A DNA stretch of 64,000 nucleotides from Bacillus benzoevorans (GTDB taxonomy: Bacteria; Bacillota; Bacilli; Bacillales; Cytobacillaceae). The notes under the pieces were generated by a model, which was not told where the DNA came from, searched no databases, and saw only the letters and a list, made by a program, of their open reading frames with translations. The stretch lies in contig NZ_JACHGK010000013.1 in assembly GCF_014207535.1 (NCBI RefSeq), forward strand, positions 1 through 64,000, read 5' to 3'. Shown here one piece after another: positions 8,717 to 16,635 of this stretch. Numbering within the stretch: position 1 is the first letter of the stretch; the number at the start of each line of letters is the position of its first letter. The translations under genes were made by a program, and so were the position numbers.

Positions 8717-9683
8717 GCTGGAAGGGATGCTTCCTGCGCTGATGGCGGCCAAGTTTTTAGGATTCAAGAGGGCCTATTTGCCATATGATCCGCTAATCCC
8801 GTTAGACATGCTGGAAGGATTGGAATGCATTGTTGTGCAGCATATCAATGATGTATTGCAGCATTTAGCCGGACAAACATTATTGCCGCTTCACATACCC
8901 TTGCAAACAATTGATCTAGCAGCACAGCCATTTGAGCATTCAAGGGATTTTCGTGATATTATTGGCTATGAACAAGCGAAGTGGGCATTTGAAATTGCTG
9001 CTGCCGGCGAACATAATGTTTTAATGAGCGGACCGCCAGGCTATGGAAAAAGCCTTTTTGCTGAAACCTTCTCTTCGATCTTACCTCCTTTGACGCGTGC
9101 TGCACAGCTTGAAGTAATCAGCTTGTATCAGTTAGCGAAAGAATATCTGCCTTCATCAAAAATTGCTCCCTATCGAAATCCTCATCATTCCGCATCAGCT
9201 CACGCATATCGGCGGCGGCTCTTATCCAAAACCAGGAGAAATCTCACTCGCCCACCGGGGTATTTTGTTTCTTGATGAAGTAGCCGAGTTCCAAAAGAAA
9301 ACATTGGATATGCTTAGACAGCCGTTAGAGACCGGAAAGGTCACAATCAGTCGGGCGCAATCAAAGGTGACGTATCCTTCTTCTTTTATTCTGTTAGCCG
9401 CAATGAATCCATGCCCATGTGGATATCTTGGCTCCAATACCCGCTATTACCCTGTACACCCAAACAAATCCAATCGTACAAAAATCGCATCTCTGGTCCT
9501 GTACTTGACAGAATCGATATTGGTGCCTGTCACTTCCCGAACTTAGATGGCAGCCGGGACATTATGGACGAATCTATTTGGAAGGCAATCACATTGCGGC
9601 GTGAGAGTAACGCTAAAATTCAGGTGAGGGTGGGGAAGGGATACACAACCAGAAAACAAAAAGGGAAATTATGTGGAACATAG
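8717..9683 (+). pseudogene. Decayed yifB/comM-like gene
   Basis: The 5' third is missing; homology begins at EGMLPALMAAKFLGFKRAYL. Walker A (SGPPGYGKSLFAETF) is intact. The frame shifts near 9200 (between HHSASA and IGGGSYPKPGE) and again near 9445 (between NPCPCGYLGSNTRY and CTPKQIQSYKNR). The C-terminal domain is deleted: DRIDI is joined through a family B repeat segment (9521-9546) to DESIWKAITLRRE, the last helix of the family. No RAYT gene follows. It is closer to the 15094 copy than to the 5053 copy. Confidence 0.9.
9521..9546 (+). repeat. Family B repeat fragment inside the yifB pseudogene
   Basis: TTGGTGCCTGTCACTTCCCG sits exactly at the internal deletion junction of the pseudogene, linking the repeat to the deletion event. 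Confidence 0.75.
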
Positions 9684-9837
9684 GTACCGGAACATCTTTG
9701 TCTCGTTCGGTGTTCAACATATTTTCAGCCATGCTATAAAAAAAATGAAAAGGAGTCCACAACATCTTTAGTCACATTATTGAAATAAAATTCCAAATAG
9801 TAGAAAATAATTTTATAAAATAATAAAGGATGATTGT

Positions 9838-10446
9838 ATGCCAACTACAGGGGAATTTGTCACTTATCCAGTGGGACAAGGATTATTTTATGCTGGAAAG
9901 TTAATCGAGAACGGTGAAATATTTAATTTTATTTATGATTGTGGTAGTAAAACCAATAAAGAGCATTTAATGAATTGTATAACTGAATATCAAACTTTTA
10001 ATGGTACTAATGATATTGATATGTTAGTAATTTCTCATTTTGATAGCGATCACGTGAATGGTTTACAAGAATTAGCTAAGAAATTTAAAGTTAAAAGAGT
10101 TTTCTTCCCTTATATTAAAAATATAAATATTCGTATGTTTTCATATGCATTAAAAGTTTTAAAACTTAAGAGAGTCATTCGAAAAGAGACTCAGGTAATT
10201 TTAATGAGCGAAACTGAAAAAAATAATCATGAATTACCTAGTTTAGATGAGCTGGAATCACAGGGATCTAATTCTATTAACCAACTAGAGTTACAGGAAT
10301 TTGATACCGATAAAGATGTTAAAGAAAAAGAAGATTTAGTTAGACGTTTTAAATTTTTTGTATTTAAAAAAAGATCGGGTGCCAGGCACCATCCAGAGAA
10401 TTGGGAATTGGGACGCGGGGACAGTCTCGTGTCCCGCTGTAGATAA
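9838..10446 (+). pseudogene. MBL-fold metallohydrolase, truncated by a repeat array
   Basis: The first ~178 codons encode a metallo-beta-lactamase-fold start: GEFVTYPVGQGLFYAGKLI, IYDCGSKTN, and the metal-binding motif ISHFDSDHVNGL (HxDxDH). After FKFFVFKK (about 10372) the frame runs into family A repeat sequence (RSGARHHPENW), so the C-terminal half with the remaining metal ligands is missing. The start has AAAGGA at good spacing. Similar stand-alone MBL proteins occur in competence-type and defence contexts. This copy is almost certainly inactive. Confidence 0.75.
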
Positions 10447-10500
10447 ACATGGCGCTATTCCGCCGTCTTTCTTGTGCTTGGCAGTTGGGGGAACAGGAAG
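10373..10500 (+). repeat. Family A long unit (128 bp)
   Basis: A-core plus AATTGGGACGCGGGGACAG, an inverted TGTCCCGC, then a conserved tail through GTGCTTGGCAGTTGGGG to AACAGGAAG. The same 128-bp unit occurs at 22649, so the mobile or amplified unit can be larger than the core. Confidence 0.8.
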
Positions 10501-10505
10501 AAAAA

Positions 10506-10586
10506 GATCGGGTGCCAGGCACCATCCAGAGAATTGGGAATTGGTACGCGGGGACAGTCTCATGCCTCGCTGTAGATAAAGAAAAA
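10506..10586 (+). repeat. Family A repeat unit, tandem copy 2
   Basis: A-core plus the GCGGGGACAG/CTCGC stem, ending at GTAGATAAAGAAAA. It is 81 bp from the next copy, giving a short tandem array of A units. Confidence 0.8.
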
Positions 10587-10660
10587 GATCGGGTGCCAGG
10601 CACCATCCAGAGAATTGGGAATTGGTACGCGGGGACAGTCTCATGTCTCGCTGAAGATAA
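10587..10660 (+). repeat. Family A repeat unit, tandem copy 3
   Basis: Nearly identical to the preceding unit. Tandem A units at 10506 and 10587 show local amplification of the repeat. Confidence 0.8.
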
Positions 10661-10670
10661 ACAGAATCAT

Positions 10671-10700
10671 GATCTGGGTGCCTGTCACTTGTCGAATAAT
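10671..10700 (+). repeat. Family B repeat (short)
   Basis: GATCTGGGTGCCTGTCACTT followed by GTCGAATAAT. The LexA-like half is degenerate here. Confidence 0.7.
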
Positions 10701-10742
10701 CTTTTTGGCAAATAAGGCATAAATCACTTTTTTTATTATTAA

Positions 10743-10824
10743 GAAAGTGCCGCCTCTTCATCAAATGTAAATGATCAGCTCCGTCTTCATCGAAAGTCGG
10801 AGCTGATCGTCGCTTTCCCGTGAG
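10743..10824 (+). repeat. Imperfect 80-bp repeat E, copy 1
   Basis: Contains the stem CAGCTCCG...CGGAGCTG with loop TCTTCATCGAAAGT, then TCGTCGCTTTCCCG. A second copy lies at 11163-11246. The stretch 10661-11277 holds only such repeats and a terminator; I see no gene in it. Confidence 0.6.
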
Positions 10825-10960
10825 TTCTGCTTATTTGCCAGCAGCCAGCATCAATTGCCGGCTACTTTTCATGGCGTTCCTTCTGTTGCTCCATATGTAC
10901 GAATCAATTGTTATTATGCAGCCAACACCAAACGCAATAGGTTGGACCAATGATCTTTAG

Positions 10961-11017
10961 CAACCCACCGAGTTAGCGTCTAGGTTTTAGATAGCCTACT
11001 TGGTGGGGTTGTTTTTT
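10961..11017 (+). terminator. Strong terminator-like hairpin
   Basis: CAACCCACCGAGT pairs with ACTTGGTGGGGTTG and is followed by seven T. No intact gene precedes it, so it may be the original terminator of a lost gene. Confidence 0.65.
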
Positions 11018-11046
11018 AAAAACGAAATTACCAATCTAGTAACATT

Positions 11047-11096
11047 GATCTTGGTGCCTGTCACTTCCTGATATTTGTCGAACGAATGTTCTTGAT
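11047..11096 (+). repeat. Family B repeat with LexA-box-like palindrome
   Basis: GATCTTGGTGCCTGTCACTT is followed by CCTGATATTTGT and CGAACGAATGTTCT (11079-11092). The last part matches the Bacillus LexA/DinR consensus CGAACRNRYGTTYC in 13 of 14 positions. The similarity to the copy at 14716 extends about 100 bases further. Confidence 0.75.
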
Positions 11097-11162
11097 ACAA
11101 AGAGAATAAAATGATTCAAATTCACCGAATGAGAAAGCGGAAGTCTCCATTTTTGATAGTAA

Positions 11163-11246
11163 GTAAGAGAACGCGCCCCTTCCATCAACTGTAAATAAGC
11201 AACTCCGCCTTTATCGAAAGTCGGAGCTGCTCGTCGCTTACCCGAG
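11163..11246 (+). repeat. Imperfect 80-bp repeat E, copy 2
   Basis: Same stem-loop as 10743-10824 (CAACTCCG...CGGAGCTG with the TATCGAAAGT loop), joined directly to a family B repeat at 11246. Confidence 0.6.
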
Positions 11247-11277
11247 ATCTTGGTGCCTGTGTCACTTCCCGATAATT
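11246..11277 (+). repeat. Family B repeat, interrupted
   Basis: GATCTTGGTGCCTGTGTCAC then TTCCCGATAATT. The 696-bp element begins at the next base, so the repeat was the insertion target. Confidence 0.7.
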
Positions 11278-11502
11278 TGATTACTGCCATCGAAATGTAC
11301 CAGTAGTGACATGATTTTTACCACCGATTGACAATGTAATTACCAATGAATGACATGTAATTTACCAGATTGAATATTTCGGTTTTAATTAAGCCACTCC
11401 TAAGAAATGATCCTCAGCAATCGGGCCATATAGTTCAATAATAAGACAAGTTTGTTAGATGGAAAAAATGTTATAATTTTACAAAAAAGGAGGCGTTGAA
11501 CA

Positions 11503-11718
11503 ATGACCGTTAAGTTGCTTGAATACGTTAATAAACGAATTGAGGAATTAACAGCTTTTAAGTCAGAAACTCTAAAATCATTACAAGATGTGACTAAGAC
11601 GATTAATGAATTGAGTTTAGAAGAGGAAAAAGATATTTTGGAAAATAAGATGAAATTTTACTCTGCTTCAGGTGCACTGGAAGAGTTAGAAGAACTAAAG
11701 AGAGTAATAAATAGTTAG
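11503..11718 (+). CDS. Small coiled-coil protein, 71 aa, cargo of the 696-bp element
   Basis: Starts at ATG 11503 behind a strong AAAAGGAGGCG, typical of a well-expressed Bacillus gene. The product is acidic and almost entirely helical with heptad-like spacing (LLEYVNKRIEELTAFKSETL, then LQDVTKTINELSLEEEKDIL). There is no membrane segment or metal motif. It is the only gene between the inverted transposon ends and has its own terminator, so it is cargo rather than transposase. I do not recognise the family; a small DNA-associated, regulatory or antitoxin-like role is possible but unsupported. Confidence 0.75.
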   Translation: MTVKLLEYVNKRIEELTAFKSETLKSLQDVTKTINELSLEEEKDILENKMKFYSASGALEELEELKRVINS

Positions 11719-11755
11719 TTGGATATTACGATCGGGCGCTTTTATTAAGTAATTA

Positions 11756-11799
11756 AAGCATAATTTCTCACTTACAACACTGAGAACTTATGCTTTTTT
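11756..11799 (+). terminator. Terminator of the 71-aa gene
   Basis: AAGCATAATTTCTCA pairs with TGAGAACTTATGCTT around a 10-base loop, followed by a T-run. Confidence 0.8.
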
Positions 11800-12017
11800 A
11801 TTTAAATTTCTATACAGTTTAAATCCACATTTTACCTGACGATGTCATACCCTTACAAAATTTTGTATTAGAGAAGTCTTTTATTGGTAAGGAGTTGGCA
11901 CAGCATGGTAAATTTCTTGGCAAAGGATGGTACAAAAGATGGCAGAGGTGGTAAATTGTGATGGCAGTAATCATAATTTTCACCAATTGTTTACGCCGCT
12001 GTGGCCAGCCTGTATTT

Positions 12018-12296
12018 TTACCTTTTCTTCAATATAACCTTTCCAGGTGACTTTTTTTCAATATTATAAGAACGCAACTTATTCAATGCCCCTACACCAC
12101 CTGCAGCAACAGCAATCGATACAGCTGTAGTAGTCGTAGATACACCAAGAATGGATACCGCTGCTCCTCCTCCAACAATAGACGCAACCCCAGAAACTCC
12201 AGCAGTTGCTGGAGCGGCCAAGATAGAAGTAACTGCTATCCCTATTGCACCAATTGCTACTACCCAAGCTACTTTACCTGTTGCTTTGGCTTAAGC
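12018..12296 (-). pseudogene. Gly/Ala-rich hydrophobic polypeptide, 5' end unclear
   Basis: The minus-strand frame is open from a TAA at 12294 and reads KATGKVAWVVAIGAIGIAVT, then a Gly/Ala/Ser/Thr-rich hydrophobic stretch (SGVASIVGGGAAVSILGVST), ending in a basic tail (EKKSPGKVILKKR). Only TTG (12221) or weaker starts exist and no ribosome binding site is convincing, so it is probably a 5'-truncated gene. The composition could suit a small membrane or pore-like peptide, but I cannot assign a family. Confidence 0.35.
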
Positions 12297-12419
12297 ACCT
12301 ATAAGGGGAATTTCCTATTTCTTTGTAAACATAGGTATTTTTCTAATGTCTGCCCACTATTTTCCAAGTATGGAAATACGTTAATTTATAAGATTCTTTG
12401 GAAAGAGATCTCCTCAGGG

Positions 12420-12455
12420 TGATTATGACCACTGAAATGTACCAGCAATGACAGA
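12420..12455 (+). mobile_element. Solo end related to the 696-bp element
   Basis: TGATTATGACCACTGAAATG then TACCAGCAATGACAG closely resembles the left end of the element at 11278 (TGATTACTGCC..GAAATGTACCAGTAGTGACA). No matching right end was found nearby, so it is a remnant of a related element. Confidence 0.55.
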
Positions 12456-12583
12456 AGTTATAAAAAACTGATATTTATGTGTCGTTAGTTTTTGTGTATA
12501 GGATTGTCGACTTTTTATTGGGTTTTTTTCTATACATATGTTAAAATTCAGTTAAATTATATGAAAAAGGAAACGGATAAGTA

Positions 12584-13468
12584 GTGTTAAAGGATATCAG
12601 TGAGTGGGAACGAATTGGTTTTGGCGGAAAAAGTACTCTAGAAAAGGAAGAATTAAAATCACCAGATGGTTTAAAATACTTAATCAAATATCCAAGAAAA
12701 TTTAATCAAGGTGTTTCTTGGGAGGACATCACTGAATTAATTGCTGCTGAAATCGGGAAGATATTAGGATTAGAAATGATGAGGGTTGAAATTGTTACTA
12801 GAAAAGGTCAAAGGGGTTGTCTTCTTCGGAATTTTGTAGAAGAATATGACGCTATGATGGCAGAAGAAGGGGGAGCTTTGCTACCTAGCCTAGCCGAAAC
12901 TTATAATGAACTTCAACAATCCTCTTTAAAAAATATCGAACTTATTAAAGCTGGTTTTGCGATGATAGAGAAGTTTGGGTATTGGGAATCCATTAAAACC
13001 GAATTCATTGATATGTTATTGTTTGACAGCTTAATTGGGAATCAGGACAGACATCCGTTTAATTGGCAACTTCTGTTCTTTATTGAAGAAGGGCCAATAT
13101 TCTCTCCAATATATGATAATGGGGCTTCCTTAGGCTTTCGGTTTGAAGATGATCAATTGATGAGGAAAGTTTTAAATGCTCGGGAAATGAATAAATATAT
13201 AGAGAATACAAAAATTAAGGCAGGTTTATTTGAAAAGAAAAGCGTGAAAGCAAAAGATCTGTTAACTTTTATCCAAAAACGTTATCCTAAAGAATTTACT
13301 AGTAGCGTGACCAAACTAATAACATTTGATATGGCAAGATATGAAGAGTTTATTCAGTCTTTAGACTTTTTAAGCGATGCACAAAGTGTATGGCTACTTC
13401 ATATAATATCTTTTCGTAGAAGGAAAATATTAGAATGGATTGGGGAGGAGGTAGAAAAAAATGAGTGA
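12584..13468 (+). CDS. HipA/HipT-like serine/threonine kinase (toxin-like)
   Basis: 294 residues with the C-terminal kinase fold of HipA. An ATP-lid-like Gly-rich start (ERIGFGGKSTLEKEE), a Lys in YLIKYPRKF, the catalytic loop GNQDRHPFNW and the metal-binding YDNGASLG are present. HipA-type kinases phosphorylate translation factors or tRNA synthetases and cause growth arrest. The protein lacks the usual HipA N-subdomain 1, which appears to be encoded by the next gene. Translation starts at GTG 12584 after AAAAGGAAACGG. It overlaps its partner by 8 bases, so this is a coupled two-gene operon. Confidence 0.8.
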   Translation: MLKDISEWERIGFGGKSTLEKEELKSPDGLKYLIKYPRKFNQGVSWEDITELIAAEIGKILGLEMMRVEIVTRKGQRGCLLRNFVEEYDAMMAEEGGALLPSLAETYNELQQSSLKNIELIKAGFAMIEKFGYWESIKTEFIDMLLFDSLIGNQDRHPFNWQLLFFIEEGPIFSPIYDNGASLGFRFEDDQLMRKVLNAREMNKYIENTKIKAGLFEKKSVKAKDLLTFIQKRYPKEFTSSVTKLITFDMARYEEFIQSLDFLSDAQSVWLLHIISFRRRKILEWIGEEVEKNE

Positions 13469-14207
13469 TGTGAAAACTCTTTTAGTTGTATGGCAAAATA
13501 AAAAAAATCTTCTCTATTATCATATCGGAACTCTCTCCTATTACAATAATGAGTATGAATTTGTTTATACGCATTCTAATACAGGGGAACGAAAATTACG
13601 TGATGCGATAAATAACGGCTATATGTACCATCCAGCATTCCCACAACCTGATAAAATTTATCGTTCAAAGACTCTTTTTCCGGCTTTTGATCGTCGGTTA
13701 CCTTCGATCGATCGGCCAGATTTTAAAGCAATCTTGTCAGATTTGGGGTTAGATGAAAACGCTACAAAGATGGATTTACTTCAACAAACTCGTGGGCGCT
13801 TAGCTAGTGATACTTACTCTTTTGAACAACCACTTCGAGTCGAAGAAGATGGAAAATTACATTCTAGTTTTTTTGTACATGGAATGCGGCATCGTAATTT
13901 ACCGGATCAATGGCATATGTGGTTATCTAAAAATGATTCACTTAAATTGATACTAGAGCCTGCTAATGAGTATGACTCTAATGCGGTAGGTATTTATACC
14001 TGGAACGGGAAACACATTGGGTATGTACCAAACTTTTATAGTAAGGCTGTCTTTTCTTTGATAGAAAATAGGGCTACCCCATCTGTTATCGTGGCTTATA
14101 TTAATGAGAAATCAACTCCTCATTGGTGGTTAAAAGTAAACTTTGAATGTGAGATACCTTCACTAAAGGGCATTAAAACTGACGAATTGTCCCCTGTTAT
14201 GCAATGA
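13461..14207 (+). CDS. HipS-like N-subdomain fused to a HIRAN domain
   Basis: 248 residues in two parts. The N-terminal ~125 residues resemble the HipA N-subdomain 1 (HipS): YHIGTLSYYNNEYEFVYTH, LFPAFDRRLPSIDRPDF and DLLQQTRGRLASDTYSFEQP. The C-terminal part (about 150-235) is a HIRAN domain: LILEPANEYDSNAVGIYTW followed by GKHIGYVPNFYSKAV, a fold that recognises DNA ends or damaged DNA. In HipBST systems the separate HipS neutralises the HipT kinase, so this protein is probably the antitoxin or regulator, with HIRAN in place of HipB as DNA sensor. That role is inferred. It overlaps the kinase gene by 8 bases. Confidence 0.75.
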   Translation: MSDVKTLLVVWQNKKNLLYYHIGTLSYYNNEYEFVYTHSNTGERKLRDAINNGYMYHPAFPQPDKIYRSKTLFPAFDRRLPSIDRPDFKAILSDLGLDENATKMDLLQQTRGRLASDTYSFEQPLRVEEDGKLHSSFFVHGMRHRNLPDQWHMWLSKNDSLKLILEPANEYDSNAVGIYTWNGKHIGYVPNFYSKAVFSLIENRATPSVIVAYINEKSTPHWWLKVNFECEIPSLKGIKTDELSPVMQ

Positions 14208-14242
14208 ACCGAAGCACGTAGGAAACATCGGAACAGTTTCTA

Positions 14243-14602
14243 TTAGACGACAGTCGGAAGTTTTACGCGGAAAAACGGCATACCAAGCGGCTTTAGCTGC
14301 CCGGTATGCCGCTTTCTATTTTCGGGATCTTGGTGCCTGTCACTTCCCGATAAGGAAGCTCCTTCATCCGTTAACTCAATTGGAATGATAAAAAAATCAT
14401 CATCACCGCTAGTGAGCCTTATAATTCCATTGGGTTCGACGATTAATGGTTGTTTTGAGCGGGTGACTTCCAATTCATTTCCTGAATCCTCCATGCTTAT
14501 TAACGTATAGTCATCGATTAAGATCGCTTCTACTATATGTGAAAACAATTCTCCGTCGGCAATCCATTCATAAATATAAGTAACCCGTTTCATATTCTTC
14601 AT
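14243..14602 (-). pseudogene. Small acidic hypothetical protein, 3' end replaced by a family B repeat
   Basis: The first ~84 residues (MKNMKRVTYIYEWIADGELF, then VEAILIDDYTLISMEDSGNE and DDDFFIIPIELTDEGA) form a plausible small beta-rich protein with GGAGATG upstream of the start at 14602. The frame then enters family B repeat sequence (SGSDRHQDPEN, 14352-14326) and ends in unrelated DNA. The natural C-terminus is therefore probably lost. No family was recognised. Confidence 0.45.
14326..14352 (+). repeat. Family B repeat
   Basis: GATCTTGGTGCCTGTCACTT followed by CCCGATA, placed at the 3' break of the small hypothetical gene. It is preceded by a hairpin, CGGCATACC...GGTATGCCG. Confidence 0.7.
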
Positions 14603-14715
14603 CTCCTTTTACCTCAATAAGTATAGACAAATTCTCAAATAAGAATAAGGCTTTTCAAGGGGTAAAAAAGGAATATATCACCAAAATCCCGAATTATACG
14701 TGTCTACTATCATGG

Positions 14716-14765
14716 GCGCAATTCACTGTCACTTCCTGATATTTATCGAACGAATGTTCTTGACG
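14716..14765 (+). repeat. Family B repeat with LexA-box-like palindrome
   Basis: CGAACGAATGTTCT (14747-14760) is identical to the copy at 11079. About 60 bases of downstream sequence (ATGATTCGAAT..GAGAAAGTGGAAG) also match that copy. The interval 14603-15025 otherwise holds only a terminator-like hairpin. Confidence 0.75.
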
Positions 14766-14902
14766 TAAACAGTATAAAATGATTCGAATTACTGAATGAG
14801 AAAGTGGAAGTTGCTATTTTTGATATAAGTGAGTTAGTTCTTCTCTTAATCAAAAAGGGAGGAACTTCTTATTACTTACCTAGAACAGTCCGTTTGCACA
14901 TA

Positions 14903-14934
14903 AAGAAGCAGCTTGCTTAGTGGCTGCTTCTTTT
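14903..14934 (+). terminator. Terminator-like hairpin
   Basis: AGAAGCAGC pairs with GCTGCTTCT and is followed by TTTT. No intact plus-strand gene lies directly upstream. Confidence 0.55.
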
Positions 14935-15025
14935 CAAATATCTTAATCGTCTGGGTGTTGGGAGTTTGTCTTAATCAGTAGTTCCCTGAATTATAAAAAA
15001 TACGAACTATTGTTCCGTGAAAAGA

Positions 15026-15074
15026 TTGACAACTAGTGAAAAAAGTCCTATTCTATAGATAGAACATTTGTTCT
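15026..15074 (+). promoter_or_regulatory. Promoter of yifB copy 2 with LexA/DinR-box-like palindrome
   Basis: TTGACA (15026-15031), a 17-base spacer and TATTCT (15049-15054) form a good sigma-A promoter. Seven bases after the -10, AGAACATTTGTTCT (15061-15074) is a palindrome containing GAAC-N4-GTTC, the core of the Bacillus LexA (DinR) box, placed at the expected transcription start. This predicts DNA-damage induction of the yifB-RAYT operon. The outer bases deviate from the full consensus, so binding must be tested. Confidence 0.6.
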
Positions 15075-15093
15075 TTAGAAAGGAGAGCTGGAT

Positions 15094-16635
15094 ATGGCAA
15101 CGATTGTAAATAGTATTGGATTGCGGGGAATAGAAGGATATTTAGTGCAAATAGAAGTCCAAATTGTTCCGGGAAAAGAAGGGATTAGTATTGTTGGTTT
15201 GCCGGATCTTTCCGTAAAGGAATCCAAGGATCGGGTTCTAGGGGCGCTAGCTTCACAGGATTGCGAGCTGCCGGAAAAAAGGATTATTATCAATCTCTCA
15301 CCAGCTGAGCAAAAGAAAAACAGTCCGATATTTGACTTAGGCATGGCTATCGGAATGATGAGGGAAGTGCATCATTTTTCATATAAAATCCCGAACGATG
15401 CAGCGTTCCTTGGTGTCCTGTCCTTAGACGGCTCAATAAAGCCTGTCGATGGAATGCTGCCAGCGATTATGGCGGCAAGGGAAGAACAAATCAAAACTCT
15501 TTATCTTCCCCACATCCACGATCTGCCCATTCAGGAAATAGACGGGATGGAATTACGCTTTGTCACTCATATTAATGAAGTAATTGAATCATTTTCAGGG
15601 CAAACAACCTTGTTTACCCATACATCTTCAAAATTCACACCTCAAGAATCCACTGAATATACACCTGTTTATTCCAAAGATTTTAAAGATATCATCGGTC
15701 ATAAGCATGCAAAACGTGCCTTTGAGATTGCAGCGGCCGGTGGGCATAATATTTTGATGTCCGGTCCTCCAGGCTGCGGGAAAAGTTTACTGGCTGAAAC
15801 TTTCCCTTCTATTTTGCCGCCGCTCACCAATAAAGAAAGGTTTGAAGTGATCAGCATTTACCAGCTGGCCAGAGAGAAAAACGACTCTTATCAGATCTCG
15901 CCATTCCGGGCGCCGCATCATTCATCATCAGCGATTTCATTAATTGGAGGAGGAACGCACCCGAAACCGGGGGAAGTATCGCTGGCACATAATGGGGTCC
16001 TATTTTTAGATGAAATGGCGGAATTTCCAAAACGGACGCTCGATATGCTAAGACAGCCGCTTGAATCGGGAAAAGTAACGATCAGCCGCGCTGCCTCTAC
16101 AGCGACATATCCTTCCCGTTTTATCTTAGTTGGAGCCATGAATCCCTGTCCATGCGGTTATTTAGGAGCCCATAACAAATATTGCACGTGCACATCGAAA
16201 CAAGTGATTGCTTATCAAAATCGAATTTCCGGACCGATGAAAGACCGATTTGATTTATTACTAACGCTGCAATCAGTTTCGCTTGCAAAAGAAGGAGTTG
16301 AGCAGAGGCAGTGTTCTGCCGAAATTCGAAAGAGAGTAGTTGAAGCACGTGATAGACAGTACAAACGATATGGGGATGGAATCTGTAATGGTAATGCACC
16401 AAATGAATTATTTTTAGAATGCACTCCGTTAACATCTTCTCAGAGACAGATGATGCAGCAATGGTCGAGTAAAGAGCAGTTCAGCAACCGAGTGCAAATG
16501 AAAATCCATCGATTAGCCAGAACGATTTCAGATTTACAAGGCCAGGACGAGTTAACGAATGAATCTTTATGGGAGGCCGTGAATTTCCGTAGACATCAGC
16601 TTCGCGATATTCAGAAAGTGCAGGTGAATGTGTAG
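15094..16635 (+). CDS. YifB/ComM-like AAA+ ATPase, copy 2
   Basis: 513 residues, intact. It has the N-terminal ChlI-like domain (SIGLRGIEGYLVQIEVQ, GISIVGLPDLSVKESKDRV), Walker A SGPPGCGKSLLAETF, Walker B GVLFLDEMAEF, the sensor region NPCPCGYLGAHNKYC and a Mg_chelatase_C helical domain ending SLWEAVNFRRHQL. The ComM branch of this family remodels branched DNA during transformation. The start ATG 15094 has AAAGGAGAG. It ends directly before the RAYT gene (stop 16635, start 16636), so the pair is translationally coupled. A promoter with a LexA-like box lies upstream. It is more G+C-rich than the 5053 copy, suggesting a separate history. Confidence 0.92.
   Translation: MATIVNSIGLRGIEGYLVQIEVQIVPGKEGISIVGLPDLSVKESKDRVLGALASQDCELPEKRIIINLSPAEQKKNSPIFDLGMAIGMMREVHHFSYKIPNDAAFLGVLSLDGSIKPVDGMLPAIMAAREEQIKTLYLPHIHDLPIQEIDGMELRFVTHINEVIESFSGQTTLFTHTSSKFTPQESTEYTPVYSKDFKDIIGHKHAKRAFEIAAAGGHNILMSGPPGCGKSLLAETFPSILPPLTNKERFEVISIYQLAREKNDSYQISPFRAPHHSSSAISLIGGGTHPKPGEVSLAHNGVLFLDEMAEFPKRTLDMLRQPLESGKVTISRAASTATYPSRFILVGAMNPCPCGYLGAHNKYCTCTSKQVIAYQNRISGPMKDRFDLLLTLQSVSLAKEGVEQRQCSAEIRKRVVEARDRQYKRYGDGICNGNAPNELFLECTPLTSSQRQMMQQWSSKEQFSNRVQMKIHRLARTISDLQGQDELTNESLWEAVNFRRHQLRDIQKVQVNV

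Larger units (their letters stand above)
11278..11973. mobile_element. 696-bp non-autonomous transposable element with cargo gene
   Basis: The ends are 14-bp perfect inverted repeats (TGATTACTGCCATC at 11278-11291, its complement at 11960-11973) with TG..CA termini. They are flanked by a 5-bp direct duplication TAATT (11273-11277 and 11974-11978). Next to each end lie four TACCA-containing subterminal boxes at 21-22 bp spacing: 11298, 11319, 11341 and 11363 on the left, with inverted TGGTA at 11949, 11928, 11906 and 11885 on the right. Such arrays are transposase-binding sites in IS21-, Tn7- and Tn552-type elements. No transposase is inside; the only gene is a 71-aa protein with its own terminator. 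Confidence 0.85.

Noticed and set aside
10336..10764. Several overlapping frames with repeated ARHHPENW- or GAWHP-type peptides
   Set aside because: They are translations of the tandem family A repeats. The same peptides appear wherever the repeat occurs, in any frame, so they are not genes.
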